Source of the DNA: Gemmatimonadota bacterium
Lineage (GTDB): Bacteria > Gemmatimonadota > Gemmatimonadetes > Longimicrobiales > Gaopeijiaceae
Reading direction: 5' to 3'
DNA: 64,000 nucleotides
Assembly (NCBI GenBank): GCA_026706635.1
Contig: JAPOYJ010000071.1
Span: 1 to 64,000, forward strand
Shown: in pieces, positions 42,906-51,265 of the stretch
Numbering within the stretch: the first letter of the stretch is position 1
How the letters are laid out: each line of letters starts with the position of its first letter
Program-made: the position numbers and the translations under genes
Notes under the pieces: generated by a model
Databases searched by the model: none
Told to the model about the DNA's origin: nothing
Seen by the model: the letters and a program-made list of their open reading frames with translations, nothing else

Positions 42906-42929
42906 GGTCACGACTCCGGAGTCGTGACC
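42906..42929. repeat. 24-base perfect palindrome
   Basis: Two 12-base arms, GGTCACGACTCC and GGAGTCGTGACC, are exact inverse complements with no spacer. It could be a protein-binding site or the stem of an end of a decayed element. Confidence 0.6.
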
Positions 42930-43022
42930 GATCGGGACGGTGTCGGCGATGGAAGCCAGCGTGTTCAAGCGGGCACTTCGGGAGACGGTGGACTCCGATT
43001 TACCAAGGTGATCGGAATTCTC

Positions 43023-44197
43023 CTATTTCCACGCATCTGGCAGGCGTCGCACCACGACGCTCTCGACCCCGTTGTCGTCTTCCTCGACGTACGCGGCCAA
43101 TCCACTCTGACTGACAGCCCACAGCAGTTCCTGCATCACTATTGTGCCTATGTACCGTCCGCTATCTGTCATGAGGTCGATCGGTCCCCTCTCCTTCGCA
43201 TCGTTCCCCCGTCGCCGCACCCAGACGCGGCCACTCGGATCGGTACGGACGCCCGTCACCTCGGCGGCCTCGACCTCTACCCCGATGGCCTACGCGCATG
43301 ACCGGCTACCCACCAGAAAGGGGGAAGAGCCAGCGCCTCTTGCTCTTTCAGCCACGCCTCCCGGTCCTGTGACGTTACCGTCCTTGCATCTATCTCGCGG
43401 CGTATCTCTTGCTCCACCCGCCCATGGCGATCCAACACCGTTAGTCGATAGTCTATGCCATAGTGAAACACAATACGGCCATTTGGTAGCATGCCAAATC
43501 GTGGTGCGGATCCGTACACCGGTCGTCTGCGCACTACCATATCGCCAACGCTGATCTCCCGTAAGGGGTCAATGCTGACACGCGTGACAACCGTGGGCAC
43601 GCCGCCATTATCGAGATTATGACACCACACCGATGCGCTCGCACTGTCGTTGCCGAAGGGATACGCTTCACTCAGCCAACATACACCGCCGTCCGCCCCG
43701 GCACCTATTCCCGTGGACAGTCCTTCGATGTCACGGTACGAGGCAGACCTACTGTATTCACCGTCCTTGAAGGCAATCAGCGTCCGTCCTGCATCGTTTA
43801 CGACCACTTCTCCCACCGACGATACGACCAAATGCTGAGGTCCCGTGAACTCACCCGGGCCGTGTCCATCACGTCCGAATGTGCGCACGAACCGGCCCTG
43901 TGCATCGAACTGAACAACTCGATTGTTACCGCCATCGAGCACGTACAGGTTGTCGCTGCGGTCAAAACTCATGTCGCCGATGCGGTAGAACATCTCCCAG
44001 TGTTCACCGCCCGCCCGACCGACCGAATAGACTAGCGTTGGAGTGTCGGCAAGAACGCGATCCACTGTCGGCAACGTCGATATAGGCACCTCCTGCGCAA
44101 CGCCGCGAGGACCGGACACGACACTGCTGAGCAGTGTAAGGAGCACGGGCATCGGGCCTTGGCGACGACGGACGACTATCCTCGTGACTCGCCTCAT
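43023..44197 (-). pseudogene. Six-bladed beta-propeller protein, split by a frameshift
   Basis: An exported NHL/6-bladed-propeller-like protein. The N-terminal piece (43277-44197) has a signal peptide (MPVLLTLLSSVVSGPRGVAQ) and propeller strands such as DMSFDRSDNLYVLDGGNNRV and FGRDGHGPGEFTGPQHLVV. The C-terminal piece (43023-43259) continues the same family: VTGVRTDPSGRVWVRRRG, TDSGRYIGTI and VVVRRLPDAW. Between them, a one-base change at about 43290-43300 joins HAR to AIGVEVEAAEVTGVR. Either the assembly lost a base or the gene is recently broken. Function is unknown; such proteins are common as paralogues in Gemmatimonadota-like genomes. Confidence 0.7.
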
Positions 44198-44263
44198 TTC
44201 GGCAGCTCCGTGTCGACTAGCTCGTTCAGTAAGCGCCGCGATTGGTCCGCCCTCCGTCAGCAG

Positions 44264-45688
44264 TCAACCATCCACGGAGTCGGGAGGCGACTCTCCCCCC
44301 AACCCCACCCCGGTGTGCGCGGAGGGCTCGCCTTCGCCAGGGCGGTACAGCTCGTGACGGCGCGACGCGGGCACCACCTCGCCGCCGACGCGAATGAGCG
44401 GCTCCTCCGCAAACCCTCCCGTCGGCTCGAGCGCGGCCTCGGTGTAGCGGCTGCCGGCGTTCCAGAGCACCCACTCGTCGACGCCGGCATCGTAGGTGGC
44501 CTGGATCTGGGCTCGCACCTCCGGCGCTCCGTAGGTGGGCGCTCCGAGGGTGAAGTCCTGGAGCCAGGGACGCGTCGCCCCGGCCCCCTCCACGGCGGCC
44601 GACCGCTCGACCGCCCGCTCCAGCGCAGTGCGCACGATCTCGTACGGGCGGGCGTTCGGCTCGGCGTACCCGAAGCTCATCGCCGAGTAGTGGCTCGGGT
44701 AGACCATGGGAAGAGCGACATCGACGACATCGATGAACGACTCCCAGCGCTGCCCGATGCCTACATCGGTCGTCGCCGAGGTGGTGACGCCGAAGACGTC
44801 GGCCGTGACGATGGCACCGGTCCCCCGGAGCTCATGGCGGCTGTAGGCAAGGAACTCCCGCACCACGTCGCTGCGCGCCCGCCCGTCGTACGCCGGAAAC
44901 CGCGCGTGCGCCATCCTCCGCGCGGGCGCGTCCGGAAAGCGCACGTAGTCCCACTGGATCTCCGGAAAGCCAGCGGCGACCGCCTCGCGGGCAAGCGCGA
45001 CATGGTACCGCCAGACCTCCCGGTTGTAGGGATCCAGCCAGACGGAGCCCCCCGGCCCGATCCAGAGCCCGCCCGCCGAGTCCTTCACCGCCAGCTCCGG
45101 TCGCGCCGCGGCGAGCACGGGGTCCTTGGCGATCACGATGCGGGCGACGGGCATGATTCCGGCCTCCTCGAGCTTGCCGAGGAGCCAGTCGAGGTCGGGA
45201 ATGCGGGCCCCGGAGGCACCGGCACCGACCGCCAGGGGCACCGAGGTGGGGTAGCTGACGATCCCGGTGGCGTCCTTGACGTCTATGACGAAGGTGTTGA
45301 TCTCGGTCCGCTCGGCGAGCGCCAGCAGCTGGGCCATCCGACGGCGCGAGCCGGCGGACCAGGAGTTGACGTAGATCCCCCGGACGTGCTGCGGTCGCTC
45401 GAAATGGTACCTTCGCGCCGATTGCCCCGCCCGCTCCGGGCCCCCTTCCGCTGCCTCCGCTTCCTCTTCCGCCGCATCCGCGCCCTTGGCGAGATGGGCC
45501 CGGGAGCTCCCGGGGCCGTCGCCCGCGCTCTCGGACGAGCTTCGGCCGCCCGCCCCCTGGAACCCCACCCCGAGCGCCAGGACGAGCAGCCCAGCGACCA
45601 GGAGTCTGTGGATGAACCCTGACGAGCACCGATGCAGCGCCGCTCGAATGCCGGCAGGGCTTTGTCCGCGGGCTCCTAGCATCTTCAT
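44264..45688 (-). CDS. DUF4015 putative glycoside hydrolase
   Basis: A 474-residue exported protein with a TIM-barrel hydrolase-like domain of the DUF4015 family. The signal segment is RLLVAGLLVLALGVGFQGAG. Core motifs are VRGIYVNSWSAGS, INTFVIDVKDATGIVSY, GIMPVARIVIAKDP, WLDPYNREVWRYHVALARE, FPEIQWDYVRFPD, VTADVFGVTTSA and VALPMVYPSHY. The catalytic role is not established. I chose the ATG at 45688. The stretch between it and the signal peptide (LGARGQSPAGIRAALHRCSS) is translated from repeat copy G, so the insertion sits in the signal-peptide n-region. The tRNA-Ala gene begins 54 bases upstream. Confidence 0.82.
   Translation of the reverse strand: MKMLGARGQSPAGIRAALHRCSSGFIHRLLVAGLLVLALGVGFQGAGGRSSSESAGDGPGSSRAHLAKGADAAEEEAEAAEGGPERAGQSARRYHFERPQHVRGIYVNSWSAGSRRRMAQLLALAERTEINTFVIDVKDATGIVSYPTSVPLAVGAGASGARIPDLDWLLGKLEEAGIMPVARIVIAKDPVLAAARPELAVKDSAGGLWIGPGGSVWLDPYNREVWRYHVALAREAVAAGFPEIQWDYVRFPDAPARRMAHARFPAYDGRARSDVVREFLAYSRHELRGTGAIVTADVFGVTTSATTDVGIGQRWESFIDVVDVALPMVYPSHYSAMSFGYAEPNARPYEIVRTALERAVERSAAVEGAGATRPWLQDFTLGAPTYGAPEVRAQIQATYDAGVDEWVLWNAGSRYTEAALEPTGGFAEEPLIRVGGEVVPASRRHELYRPGEGEPSAHTGVGLGGESPPDSVDG
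45606..45679 (-). repeat. Partial CTAGCAG-family repeat inside DUF4015 gene start (copy G)
   Basis: Reverse-orientation fragment: GATGCAGCGCCGCTCGAATGCC, GGGCTTTGTCCGCGGGCTCCTAG in order (each shown as parts of the family consensus). It lies in frame in the first ~25 codons of the DUF4015 gene. Confidence 0.65.
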
Positions 45689-45742
45689 GTACGAATATAC
45701 CGGGGCTACCTTACCTTGCCTGCGGCCCGGCACCGGGCCCAC

Positions 45743-45815
45743 GGGGCCATAGCTCAGCTGGGAGAGCGCTGGCTTTGCAAGCCAGAGGTCACCGGTTCGA
45801 TCCCGGTTGGCTCCA
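45743..45815 (+). tRNA. tRNA-Ala (TGC anticodon)
   Basis: A 73-base cloverleaf: acceptor GGGGCCA pairs with TGGCTCC (one G-U), D-arm AGCTCAGCTGGGAGAGC, anticodon arm GGCTTTGCAAGCC with TGC, and T-arm CCGGTTCGATCCCGG. The discriminator base is A, and CCA is not encoded. It lies on the strand opposite to the 3' end of the PIG-L gene, overlapping it. Confidence 0.95.
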
Positions 45816-48663
45816 CTGACCCATTCCCTCCGCGCCTAAGCGACGCCAGGTTGGCGAAGATGCGGATCGCTCCGGGGACGCCGGCCGGCAGCTGTCTGAA
45901 GAAGGCGATCCCGGTGTAGACGTAGAGCCCGTCGCCTACCGGCGCCACCAGAAGCGCGCCCGCCTTCGGGTCCTCCCCCGGATCGGCCATCTCCATCACG
46001 GTCTGGTAGCGGGCGTCCCACTCCGAGGCGAAGTACAGGCCGCGCTCCTGCACCCAGCCGTCGAAGTCGTCCGGCCCTATGGCGTTGGGCGTGTTGAGGA
46101 CGGGCGACCCGGGCGCCGTCACCCTGACCAGGGCGCCCTCGTCGGTGACGCGGTCGTGGGGCCTCCGCATCGAGAGCGGATACGGCGCGAACCCGCCCGT
46201 CGCGAAGTCGTACTTGTTGTACTGGACCACGACCGTGCCGCCCCGCCTCGCGAAGTCGAGAAGCGCCTGGTTGGCGGCCGCCAGCTCCGGGCGCGTCTCG
46301 TAGGCGCGGATGCCGAGGACGATCACGTCGTAGCGGGCGAAGTCCTCGCTTCGCACCGCGCTCGCCCCAAGCTCCTCGACGTGCATGCCGATCTGGCGGA
46401 GCACCTCGGCCCCGTCGTCGCCCGAGCCCATCACATAGCCGACCCTCAGCGCCGAGTCGGCCGCGACCGGCACGACCGAGATGCGCGTGGCCGCGTCGCG
46501 CGCGATAGCCGCTCGCGGAATGTGCGGGTGGTCGACGATGTCCATGGTTGTGACAAATTCCGTGGCAAATCTGTCCCGATTCTCGCACGCCTCGACAGAC
46601 AGGCTGTCCTTTCTGACACAAACTGTGGCCGAACCCGGACTCTCCTCGCGGGCGATCGCCCGGAAGGTGTGGGCACCCTCGGGGGGGAGGCTCTCCGGGC
46701 GTACCTCGAAGGAGAAGGAGGCCGCGGCACCGCCCGGCTCGAGCGCGAAGCGCTGGGCGGCCGGTTCGACCGACCACCCCTCCGGCCCCTCGAGGCGCAA
46801 CGTGCCGGCCCGCGCCGCTTCGGAGGCGTTGGCAAGCGCCACGCTCACCGGTCGTGTCCCGCCGCTGCCTGCGGGCCAGACCATCCAGGGGGGATCGACG
46901 GCGACATCGACGGCTGGCACGACCAGGGGGCGCTTGCGGAACTCCCCCGTCGTCCGGTCGACCCCCACGTGCTCGCCGCCGCGCTCGACCGCGAGCTTGG
47001 CGCCGGCGACTTCGAGCGCCACCGAAGCCCGGATCGGGGGCGGACGGAAGGGCTCGGCCCACAGCTCGCCGCCTTCCGGCCACCTATAGAGGTTCCCCGT
47101 GCGCTCCCCGGCCAGGTAGTAGGGCGAGGAGAGAGCCGCATCCCTGGGGACCGTCACCCTCCAGCGCTGGCGTCCGACCTCCCCGGGGGCCACCGCGCCG
47201 CCCGCGGGGAGTGCGACCGCGGACATCCGGAACCGGCCCGACGGCGGCCACGCCTCCGCCTCTGCCAGCGACCCCCGCCACCCCGTAGGAAGGAGGAGTT
47301 CGGGCACCACCCCGGCCACGGGAGCAGTTCCGCCGTTCCAGACGATCACGTCGACCAGCGCCGACTCGCCGGGCACCAGCAGCTCCCGGTCGACCCGGAG
47401 CTCGACGACTACTCCGGCGGCGGCCAGCACCGCCTCGGAGAGTTGGGCGAGACGCCCCTCAAGGAGCTGCAGGTCGGCCTCGCCCGCCGCCCCGTCGAGG
47501 ATCTTCCGGAGGATTCGCGCTCCCTCCGCCAGGGCAGCCGCCGCCCCTTCGGTCCCGCCGCCCGAGATCCCGTCGCGCGCCGTGGCCAGCTCCCTACGGT
47601 ATTCGGCGATGCTCTCTTCTGCCTCCGATGCCCCCGCGTTGGAGGACGGACCGCTCAGCTGCCCGGCAAGGGTCGTGTCGATGCCCGCGAAGATGCCGTC
47701 GTCGTCGGCCGCAAGGACCCGGGACTCCTCGAGGCGCAGCCCGCTCGCCCTCGGTCCCATCAGCTGGGCTGCGCCCATCTCCTGCGAACGGTGCTGGCTG
47801 CGGCTCTCCATGGCGAGCTGGAAGTGAGAGCGCCCCAGGACCGGATCGAAACGACCCGTCGCTAGCGCAATCGTCGCCTCCTCGGGCGAGCGGCGGACCA
47901 GGCGGTAGAGCTTGAGTGGGGTCCACGCCTCGGCGCCGTGCGCGGCCAGCTCCGGGAAGCGCCCCGGGTCGCCCGACACCTCGAAGGCCTCGCGCGCAAC
48001 CACGCCGGCGAACTGGTGATGGCCGTGGCCGTCTCGCGGCGTCCCCGAGAAGACCGACACGACCACCTGGGGCCTGAAGGTGCGCACCACGAAGACGACA
48101 TCGCGAAGCACCTCGTCGAAGGGCCAGAGCTCCATCGTCTCCTCGAGCGTCTTCGAATACCCGAAGTCGTAGGCGCGCGTGAAGAACTGCTCGCCGCCGT
48201 CGAGGGCTCTGGCCGCCACGAGCTCGCCGGTGCGGATCACGCCGAGCCCCTCGTGGAGCCTGGGACCGATGAAGTTCTGGCCTCCCTCGCCGCGCGTCAG
48301 CGACAGATAGGCGGCCTCGACCCCCATCCCGCGCGCGAGCTTGGCGAGGAGGGCGGTGTCTTCGTCGTCGGGGTGGGCGCCGATCATCAGCACGCGCTTC
48401 ACTCCGTCGAGCTGGCGGAGATGGAGCGCCGCCGCGGCGAGCCCGACGTCCTCCTGGCCGGAGAGCGGCGGGGCGGCGAAGGGGACCCACGCAGCCACGA
48501 GGAGTCGCCAGAGGACGGCAGACGGCAGCGCTCCTCTAGCAGCCCGTGGACAAACCTCCCACGGCATTCGAGCGGCGCTGCATCTCCGGGCGACCCACGC
48601 CGCGAAGCCGGCGGCTGGCTGCCGCTGGGCACAGGGGTGCCCCGCCTCGGTCGTCCTGAACAT
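45754..48663 (-). CDS. PIG-L family deacetylase, large multidomain exported protein
   Basis: A 969-residue protein with an N-terminal LmbE/PIG-L deacetylase domain: VLMIGAHPDDEDTALLAKL (zinc-binding HPDDE), YLSLTRGEGGQN and DGHGHHQFAGVV (third zinc His). The middle has NEW3-type beta domains (VDPPWMVWPAGSGG and GPEGWSVEPAAQRF). The C-terminal part resembles a ThuA/glutamine-amidotransferase-like fold (RYDVIVLGIRAYETR, FARRGGTVVVQYNKY). The start at 48663 has GGAGGAG just upstream; the next ATG (48567) lies in repeat copy H, which is inserted in frame before the signal peptide (AVLWRLLVAAWVPFAAPPLS). The last ~20 codons read antisense through tRNA-Ala, and the TGA is inside it. Confidence 0.82.
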   Translation of the reverse strand: MFRTTEAGHPCAQRQPAAGFAAWVARRCSAARMPWEVCPRAARGALPSAVLWRLLVAAWVPFAAPPLSGQEDVGLAAAALHLRQLDGVKRVLMIGAHPDDEDTALLAKLARGMGVEAAYLSLTRGEGGQNFIGPRLHEGLGVIRTGELVAARALDGGEQFFTRAYDFGYSKTLEETMELWPFDEVLRDVVFVVRTFRPQVVVSVFSGTPRDGHGHHQFAGVVAREAFEVSGDPGRFPELAAHGAEAWTPLKLYRLVRRSPEEATIALATGRFDPVLGRSHFQLAMESRSQHRSQEMGAAQLMGPRASGLRLEESRVLAADDDGIFAGIDTTLAGQLSGPSSNAGASEAEESIAEYRRELATARDGISGGGTEGAAAALAEGARILRKILDGAAGEADLQLLEGRLAQLSEAVLAAAGVVVELRVDRELLVPGESALVDVIVWNGGTAPVAGVVPELLLPTGWRGSLAEAEAWPPSGRFRMSAVALPAGGAVAPGEVGRQRWRVTVPRDAALSSPYYLAGERTGNLYRWPEGGELWAEPFRPPPIRASVALEVAGAKLAVERGGEHVGVDRTTGEFRKRPLVVPAVDVAVDPPWMVWPAGSGGTRPVSVALANASEAARAGTLRLEGPEGWSVEPAAQRFALEPGGAAASFSFEVRPESLPPEGAHTFRAIAREESPGSATVCVRKDSLSVEACENRDRFATEFVTTMDIVDHPHIPRAAIARDAATRISVVPVAADSALRVGYVMGSGDDGAEVLRQIGMHVEELGASAVRSEDFARYDVIVLGIRAYETRPELAAANQALLDFARRGGTVVVQYNKYDFATGGFAPYPLSMRRPHDRVTDEGALVRVTAPGSPVLNTPNAIGPDDFDGWVQERGLYFASEWDARYQTVMEMADPGEDPKAGALLVAPVGDGLYVYTGIAFFRQLPAGVPGAIRIFANLASLRRGGNGSVEPTGIEPVTSGLQSQRSPS
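48536..48590 (+). repeat. Partial CTAGCAG-family repeat inside PIG-L gene start (copy H)
   Basis: Starts with the intact left end CTAGCAGCCCGTGG, then ACAAACCTCCCACGGC, ATTCGAGCGGCGCTGCATC, after which similarity stops. It encodes, in antisense, the residues RRCSAARMPWEVCPRAAR of the PIG-L protein. Confidence 0.75.
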
Positions 48664-48804
48664 GTCTCCTCTCCTCCCACGGGATTGTCGGAGCTCCTCG
48701 CGACTTCGAAGGAGAGTTGTGCGCAGGCTTCCTCGCGTCAACTACCTCGGGAGGATGGCGGCGGGACCATTGCGCATTGGCCGACCGTCTCCAATGTTGG
48801 GGGC

Positions 48805-49545
48805 ATGGCCACCGTTCGGTTCTTCCCGCTCGTCGCCGCCCTGGGCGTCTTGTCCCTCTCGGTAGGGGCCACGGCGGGGCAGTCGATGGAGAGCGCGAGG
48901 GCCGCGTACGAGGACGGGCGCTTTGTCGAGGCGGCGGACATCGCCGAGAGCATCGGCACCCCGGAGGCCTATGTCCTGGCGGCGCGGTCGCTGTCGACGC
49001 ACGCCTACTACGAGGCGTCGGAGGAGGATTGGGAGGCCGTGATCCAGCGCGCGATGCGGATGGGCGAAGAGGCGATCCGGGCCGACTCCTCGAGCGCGGA
49101 GGCCTACTTCGCGATGGTTTCCGCCGTGGGCCGCTACGCGCAGGGCAAGAGCGCCTGGACCGCGCTGCGCGAAGGTCTGGGCGGCAGGATCAAGGACCTG
49201 CTCGAGATCGTGCTGGAGATCGATCCGGATCACATCGATGGCCTTACGGCGCTGGCCTGCTGGCACGCCGACGTCGCCGCCGAGGGCCGGATCGCCCGAA
49301 TGATCTACGGGGGCAAGCGCGAGGAGGCGGTGGCGCTCTTCGATCGCGCCCTGGCGCTAGCGCCCGACGACAAGGACCTGCTCCTCCAGTACGGCGTCAG
49401 ATTGCCCGACCTGGACAAGGATCAGGGCGTGGCGAGAGCCAGGGAGATGCTGGAGCGGGCTATTGACCTGCCCGTGCCCGATGCCCAGGCGAACTACGTC
49501 CACTTCGAGATCCTGGACGCGCTGGACGCGCTGGACGAAGGCTAG
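48805..49545 (+). CDS. Exported TPR-like protein
   Basis: A 246-residue periplasmic helical-repeat protein. The signal peptide is FFPLVAALGVLSLSVGATAGQS. The mature part is a series of alpha-hairpins of TPR type: ARAAYEDGRFVEAADIAES, EEAIRADSSSAEAYFAMVSA, LEIVLEIDPDHIDGLTALAC and EEAVALFDRALALAPDDKDL. It likely mediates protein contacts; no enzyme domain is seen. The ATG at 48805 starts the signal peptide. It lies 155 bases before the RiPP precursor gene on the same strand, but nothing links it to that cluster. Confidence 0.75.
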   Translation: MATVRFFPLVAALGVLSLSVGATAGQSMESARAAYEDGRFVEAADIAESIGTPEAYVLAARSLSTHAYYEASEEDWEAVIQRAMRMGEEAIRADSSSAEAYFAMVSAVGRYAQGKSAWTALREGLGGRIKDLLEIVLEIDPDHIDGLTALACWHADVAAEGRIARMIYGGKREEAVALFDRALALAPDDKDLLLQYGVRLPDLDKDQGVARAREMLERAIDLPVPDAQANYVHFEILDALDALDEG

Positions 49546-49699
49546 CAGCGCAGGAATCGTCTCGCGCGAGCGCCACGGACCCGCTCGGGCGGCGGGCCAC
49601 CTCCCCGCCCCCGACAGACAGTCTTGACCTGGCCCCTCCAGGTGGCGATACTGTAGGGCTAGTGATTTGGTACGTAGCCTACAATGACGGAGAATTGCT

Positions 49700-49951
49700 A
49701 TGAGAAGCGGCGATGAAATGCTCGCGCGAATCGTTGAGAAATCCACCGTGGACGCGGAGTTCAGGCAGCAGGTTCTAGCAGATCCGAAGACTGCGATCAC
49801 CCGCGAATTGGGCATTACGATTCCCGATTCGATGGACATCAAGGTCCATGAGAGCGACATGCAGACGGTGCATCTCGCGTTGCCGCCGGACCCGCACATC
49901 ACCGAGGAGCAGATGGAAGCCATCTCGGCCGGGCTCTGCTGCTGCTGGTAG
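49700..49951 (+). CDS. RiPP precursor peptide: NHLP leader with Cys-Cys-Cys-Trp core
   Basis: An 83-residue precursor of a ribosomally made, modified peptide. Residues ~8-70 are a nitrile-hydratase-like leader (proteusin type): DAEFRQQVLADPKTAITREL, GITIPDSMDIKVHESDMQT, VHLALPPDPHITEEQMEAI. The leader ends in a protease-type site, SAG, and only LCCCW (or GLCCCW) follows before the stop. Three adjacent Cys suit a YcaO cyclodehydratase, and the terminal Trp suits the halogenase encoded in the same cluster. GGAG lies seven bases before the ATG. Downstream come export and modification genes, separated by 759 bases of decayed sequence. The leader family is clear; the processing site is inferred. 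Confidence 0.9.
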   Translation: MRSGDEMLARIVEKSTVDAEFRQQVLADPKTAITRELGITIPDSMDIKVHESDMQTVHLALPPDPHITEEQMEAISAGLCCCW

Positions 49952-50020
49952 TGGCGGCTGGCGGTCAGTTGACTTCTTCCGACTCCCGGGCTTCCAGATG
50001 CCTTTCGTGAACGCCTGAAT

Positions 50021-50203
50021 ATGGCGGCCGCCCCTCCGCGCCGCAGGCTGCGGAGCGGGCGGAGTCCGGGGTCGCTCGCTCGTGAGTTCGGGCCGTCGGA
50101 CCAGACGATCCGGGAGATGGGCCCGGCGGGCGGGACTGGACGAGGGACGCCGGGGCGACCGGCCGACGGGCAAGGCGCGTCGGGGGGGCCGAGCTCGGGG
50201 TGA
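50021..50203 (+). pseudogene. Remnant of IS3-type transposase OrfA
   Basis: The frame contains RSGRSPGSLAREFGPSDQTI followed by RE, the helix-turn-helix start of IS3-group OrfA (GRSPxxLAREFExSxQTIRxWV). After that the frame degenerates. No OrfB or terminal repeats are visible. The likeness is short, so confidence is modest. Confidence 0.45.
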
Positions 50204-50211
50204 GGATCCTG

Positions 50212-50232
50212 ACCATTATCCACGGACTGCTG
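50212..50232 (+). repeat. End fragment of CTAGCAG-family repeat (copy J)
   Basis: The sequence TTATCCACGGACTGCTGG matches the right terminus of the family with one change in the final CTAG. No more of the element is recognisable nearby. Confidence 0.45.
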
Positions 50233-50710
50233 GGTAACGGCCCGCGCCCGACCCGGTGAGGCGGCGCTTCTCGGCCGACGGCCCCCGACCGGCTGCGGGC
50301 GGCTGGCATCGCGCATGTCCGCGCCGTGGTTCGTGGGCCGCCTGATCCTCCCGGATGCCGGCCGCTCTGGTCGTCGACACGCTGGCGATAACGGTCGAGC
50401 GCCTCCGTCCGGCCTACCGGTCGTAGGCGAGAGGCTCAACCATGCGGCCTGAGGCGATGCAGCGCTGGGGTGACCGCACCCCTCCGGGCCCCTCCGGCGA
50501 GCTCGCCGCGTCCAGGTCGCTCGTCGCCTCTCAGCCGTTGCAGGGGGCGGGCCGGACTACCGGCCCAAGCCACCGAGCCCGTGACCTGCTTCAACGGTGG
50601 CGTCAGGGCCTGCACCGCGCACCCGGACGTGCTATGTTTCCTCGATTCTCCGCTCAATCCGAGTGGGGTTTTCCTTGCTCGATACTCGGTGAGGAGGTGC
50701 TGCAAGGGTC

Positions 50711-51262
50711 GTGTTCACCAATCCACTTGATTCGTTTCACAATACCGTTGCCGAAGCAAAGGAAGAACGCGAACAACTCGACCGGCTGCTGACCGTTTCC
50801 ACGCCGCGAGAGCGCCTGCTTGTCACGGTCGGCGCTCTCCTGTTGGTAACCTCGATCACATGGCTCTTGTTCGGCAGCATAGCCCGCAGCTTCGCGATCG
50901 AGGGCGTACTGGAGGAGCCCGGCGAAAACCTGTCCGAAGCCGCCCGCTCCGTGCAGGCGCTGGTCTGGATCGAGAGCGACATGCTGCCCGAGATCACGGC
51001 CGGGATGCCGACGGTGATCGAGTTGGGTATGGCGAATGGAGAAGCGGAGACGATTGTTGGGGAGATTGCGACGATTGCCGCCGTTCGCCTGCCCGAGCTT
51101 CCAGCAGCTTTCGAATCCGCAGCGCCGGTGTCGGTCCACCGCCTCCAGATAGCGCTCGACGAAAGTCGTGACCTGTCTTCCATTGCCGGTCGGAAATGCC
51201 GAATCGTCATCGAAATCGGCACCCGGTCTCCGGTCGCACTCCTGCGACCGGGGCGATCATAG
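50711..51262 (+). CDS. Short HlyD-like secretion protein (NHLM type)
   Basis: A 183-residue inner-membrane adaptor of the bacteriocin-exporter kind. The N-terminal region is helical and charged (FHNTVAEAKEEREQLDRLLT), followed by one membrane segment (LLVTVGALLLVTSITWLLFG) and a beta-rich periplasmic part with lipoyl-like or barrel strands (IARSFAIEGVLEEPGENL, ALVWIESDMLPEITAGMP). It lacks the long coiled-coil hairpin of normal HlyD proteins, so it is much shorter than usual. The GTG start has a good ribosome site. It lies four bases before the peptidase-exporter, which points to a shared complex. Confidence 0.75.
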   Translation: MFTNPLDSFHNTVAEAKEEREQLDRLLTVSTPRERLLVTVGALLLVTSITWLLFGSIARSFAIEGVLEEPGENLSEAARSVQALVWIESDMLPEITAGMPTVIELGMANGEAETIVGEIATIAAVRLPELPAAFESAAPVSVHRLQIALDESRDLSSIAGRKCRIVIEIGTRSPVALLRPGRS

Positions 51263-51265
51263 GGC

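Larger units (their letters stand above)
42585..43022 (+). other. Gene-free stretch with hsdM remnant and palindrome
   Basis: Apart from the hsdM remnant and a 24-base perfect palindrome at 42906-42929, these 438 bases hold nothing I can support. It looks like decayed sequence between a toxin gene and a broken beta-propeller gene. Confidence 0.5.
49952..50710 (+). other. Gene-free gap inside RiPP cluster
   Basis: Between the precursor and the first exporter gene there are 759 bases with no intact gene. They hold an IS3 OrfA-like remnant (50021-50203), an end fragment of the interspersed repeat (50212-50232, TATCCACGGACTGCTGG) and otherwise GC-rich noncoding sequence. The last 60 bases are AT-richer, have GAGGTGCTGCAAGGG before the exporter GTG, and may hold its own promoter. 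Confidence 0.55.

Noticed and set aside
42569-43301. Overlapping open frames between vapC and the beta-propeller
   Set aside because: None has a consistent family signal over its length; only the short frame-broken hsdM piece is recognisable.
50305-50430. IS3 OrfB remnant
   Set aside because: I could not find DDE or other OrfB motifs in any frame.
49965-50439. Minus-strand frames in the gap after the precursor gene
   Set aside because: No ribosome site, signal or motif; they cover an IS3-like remnant on the other strand.
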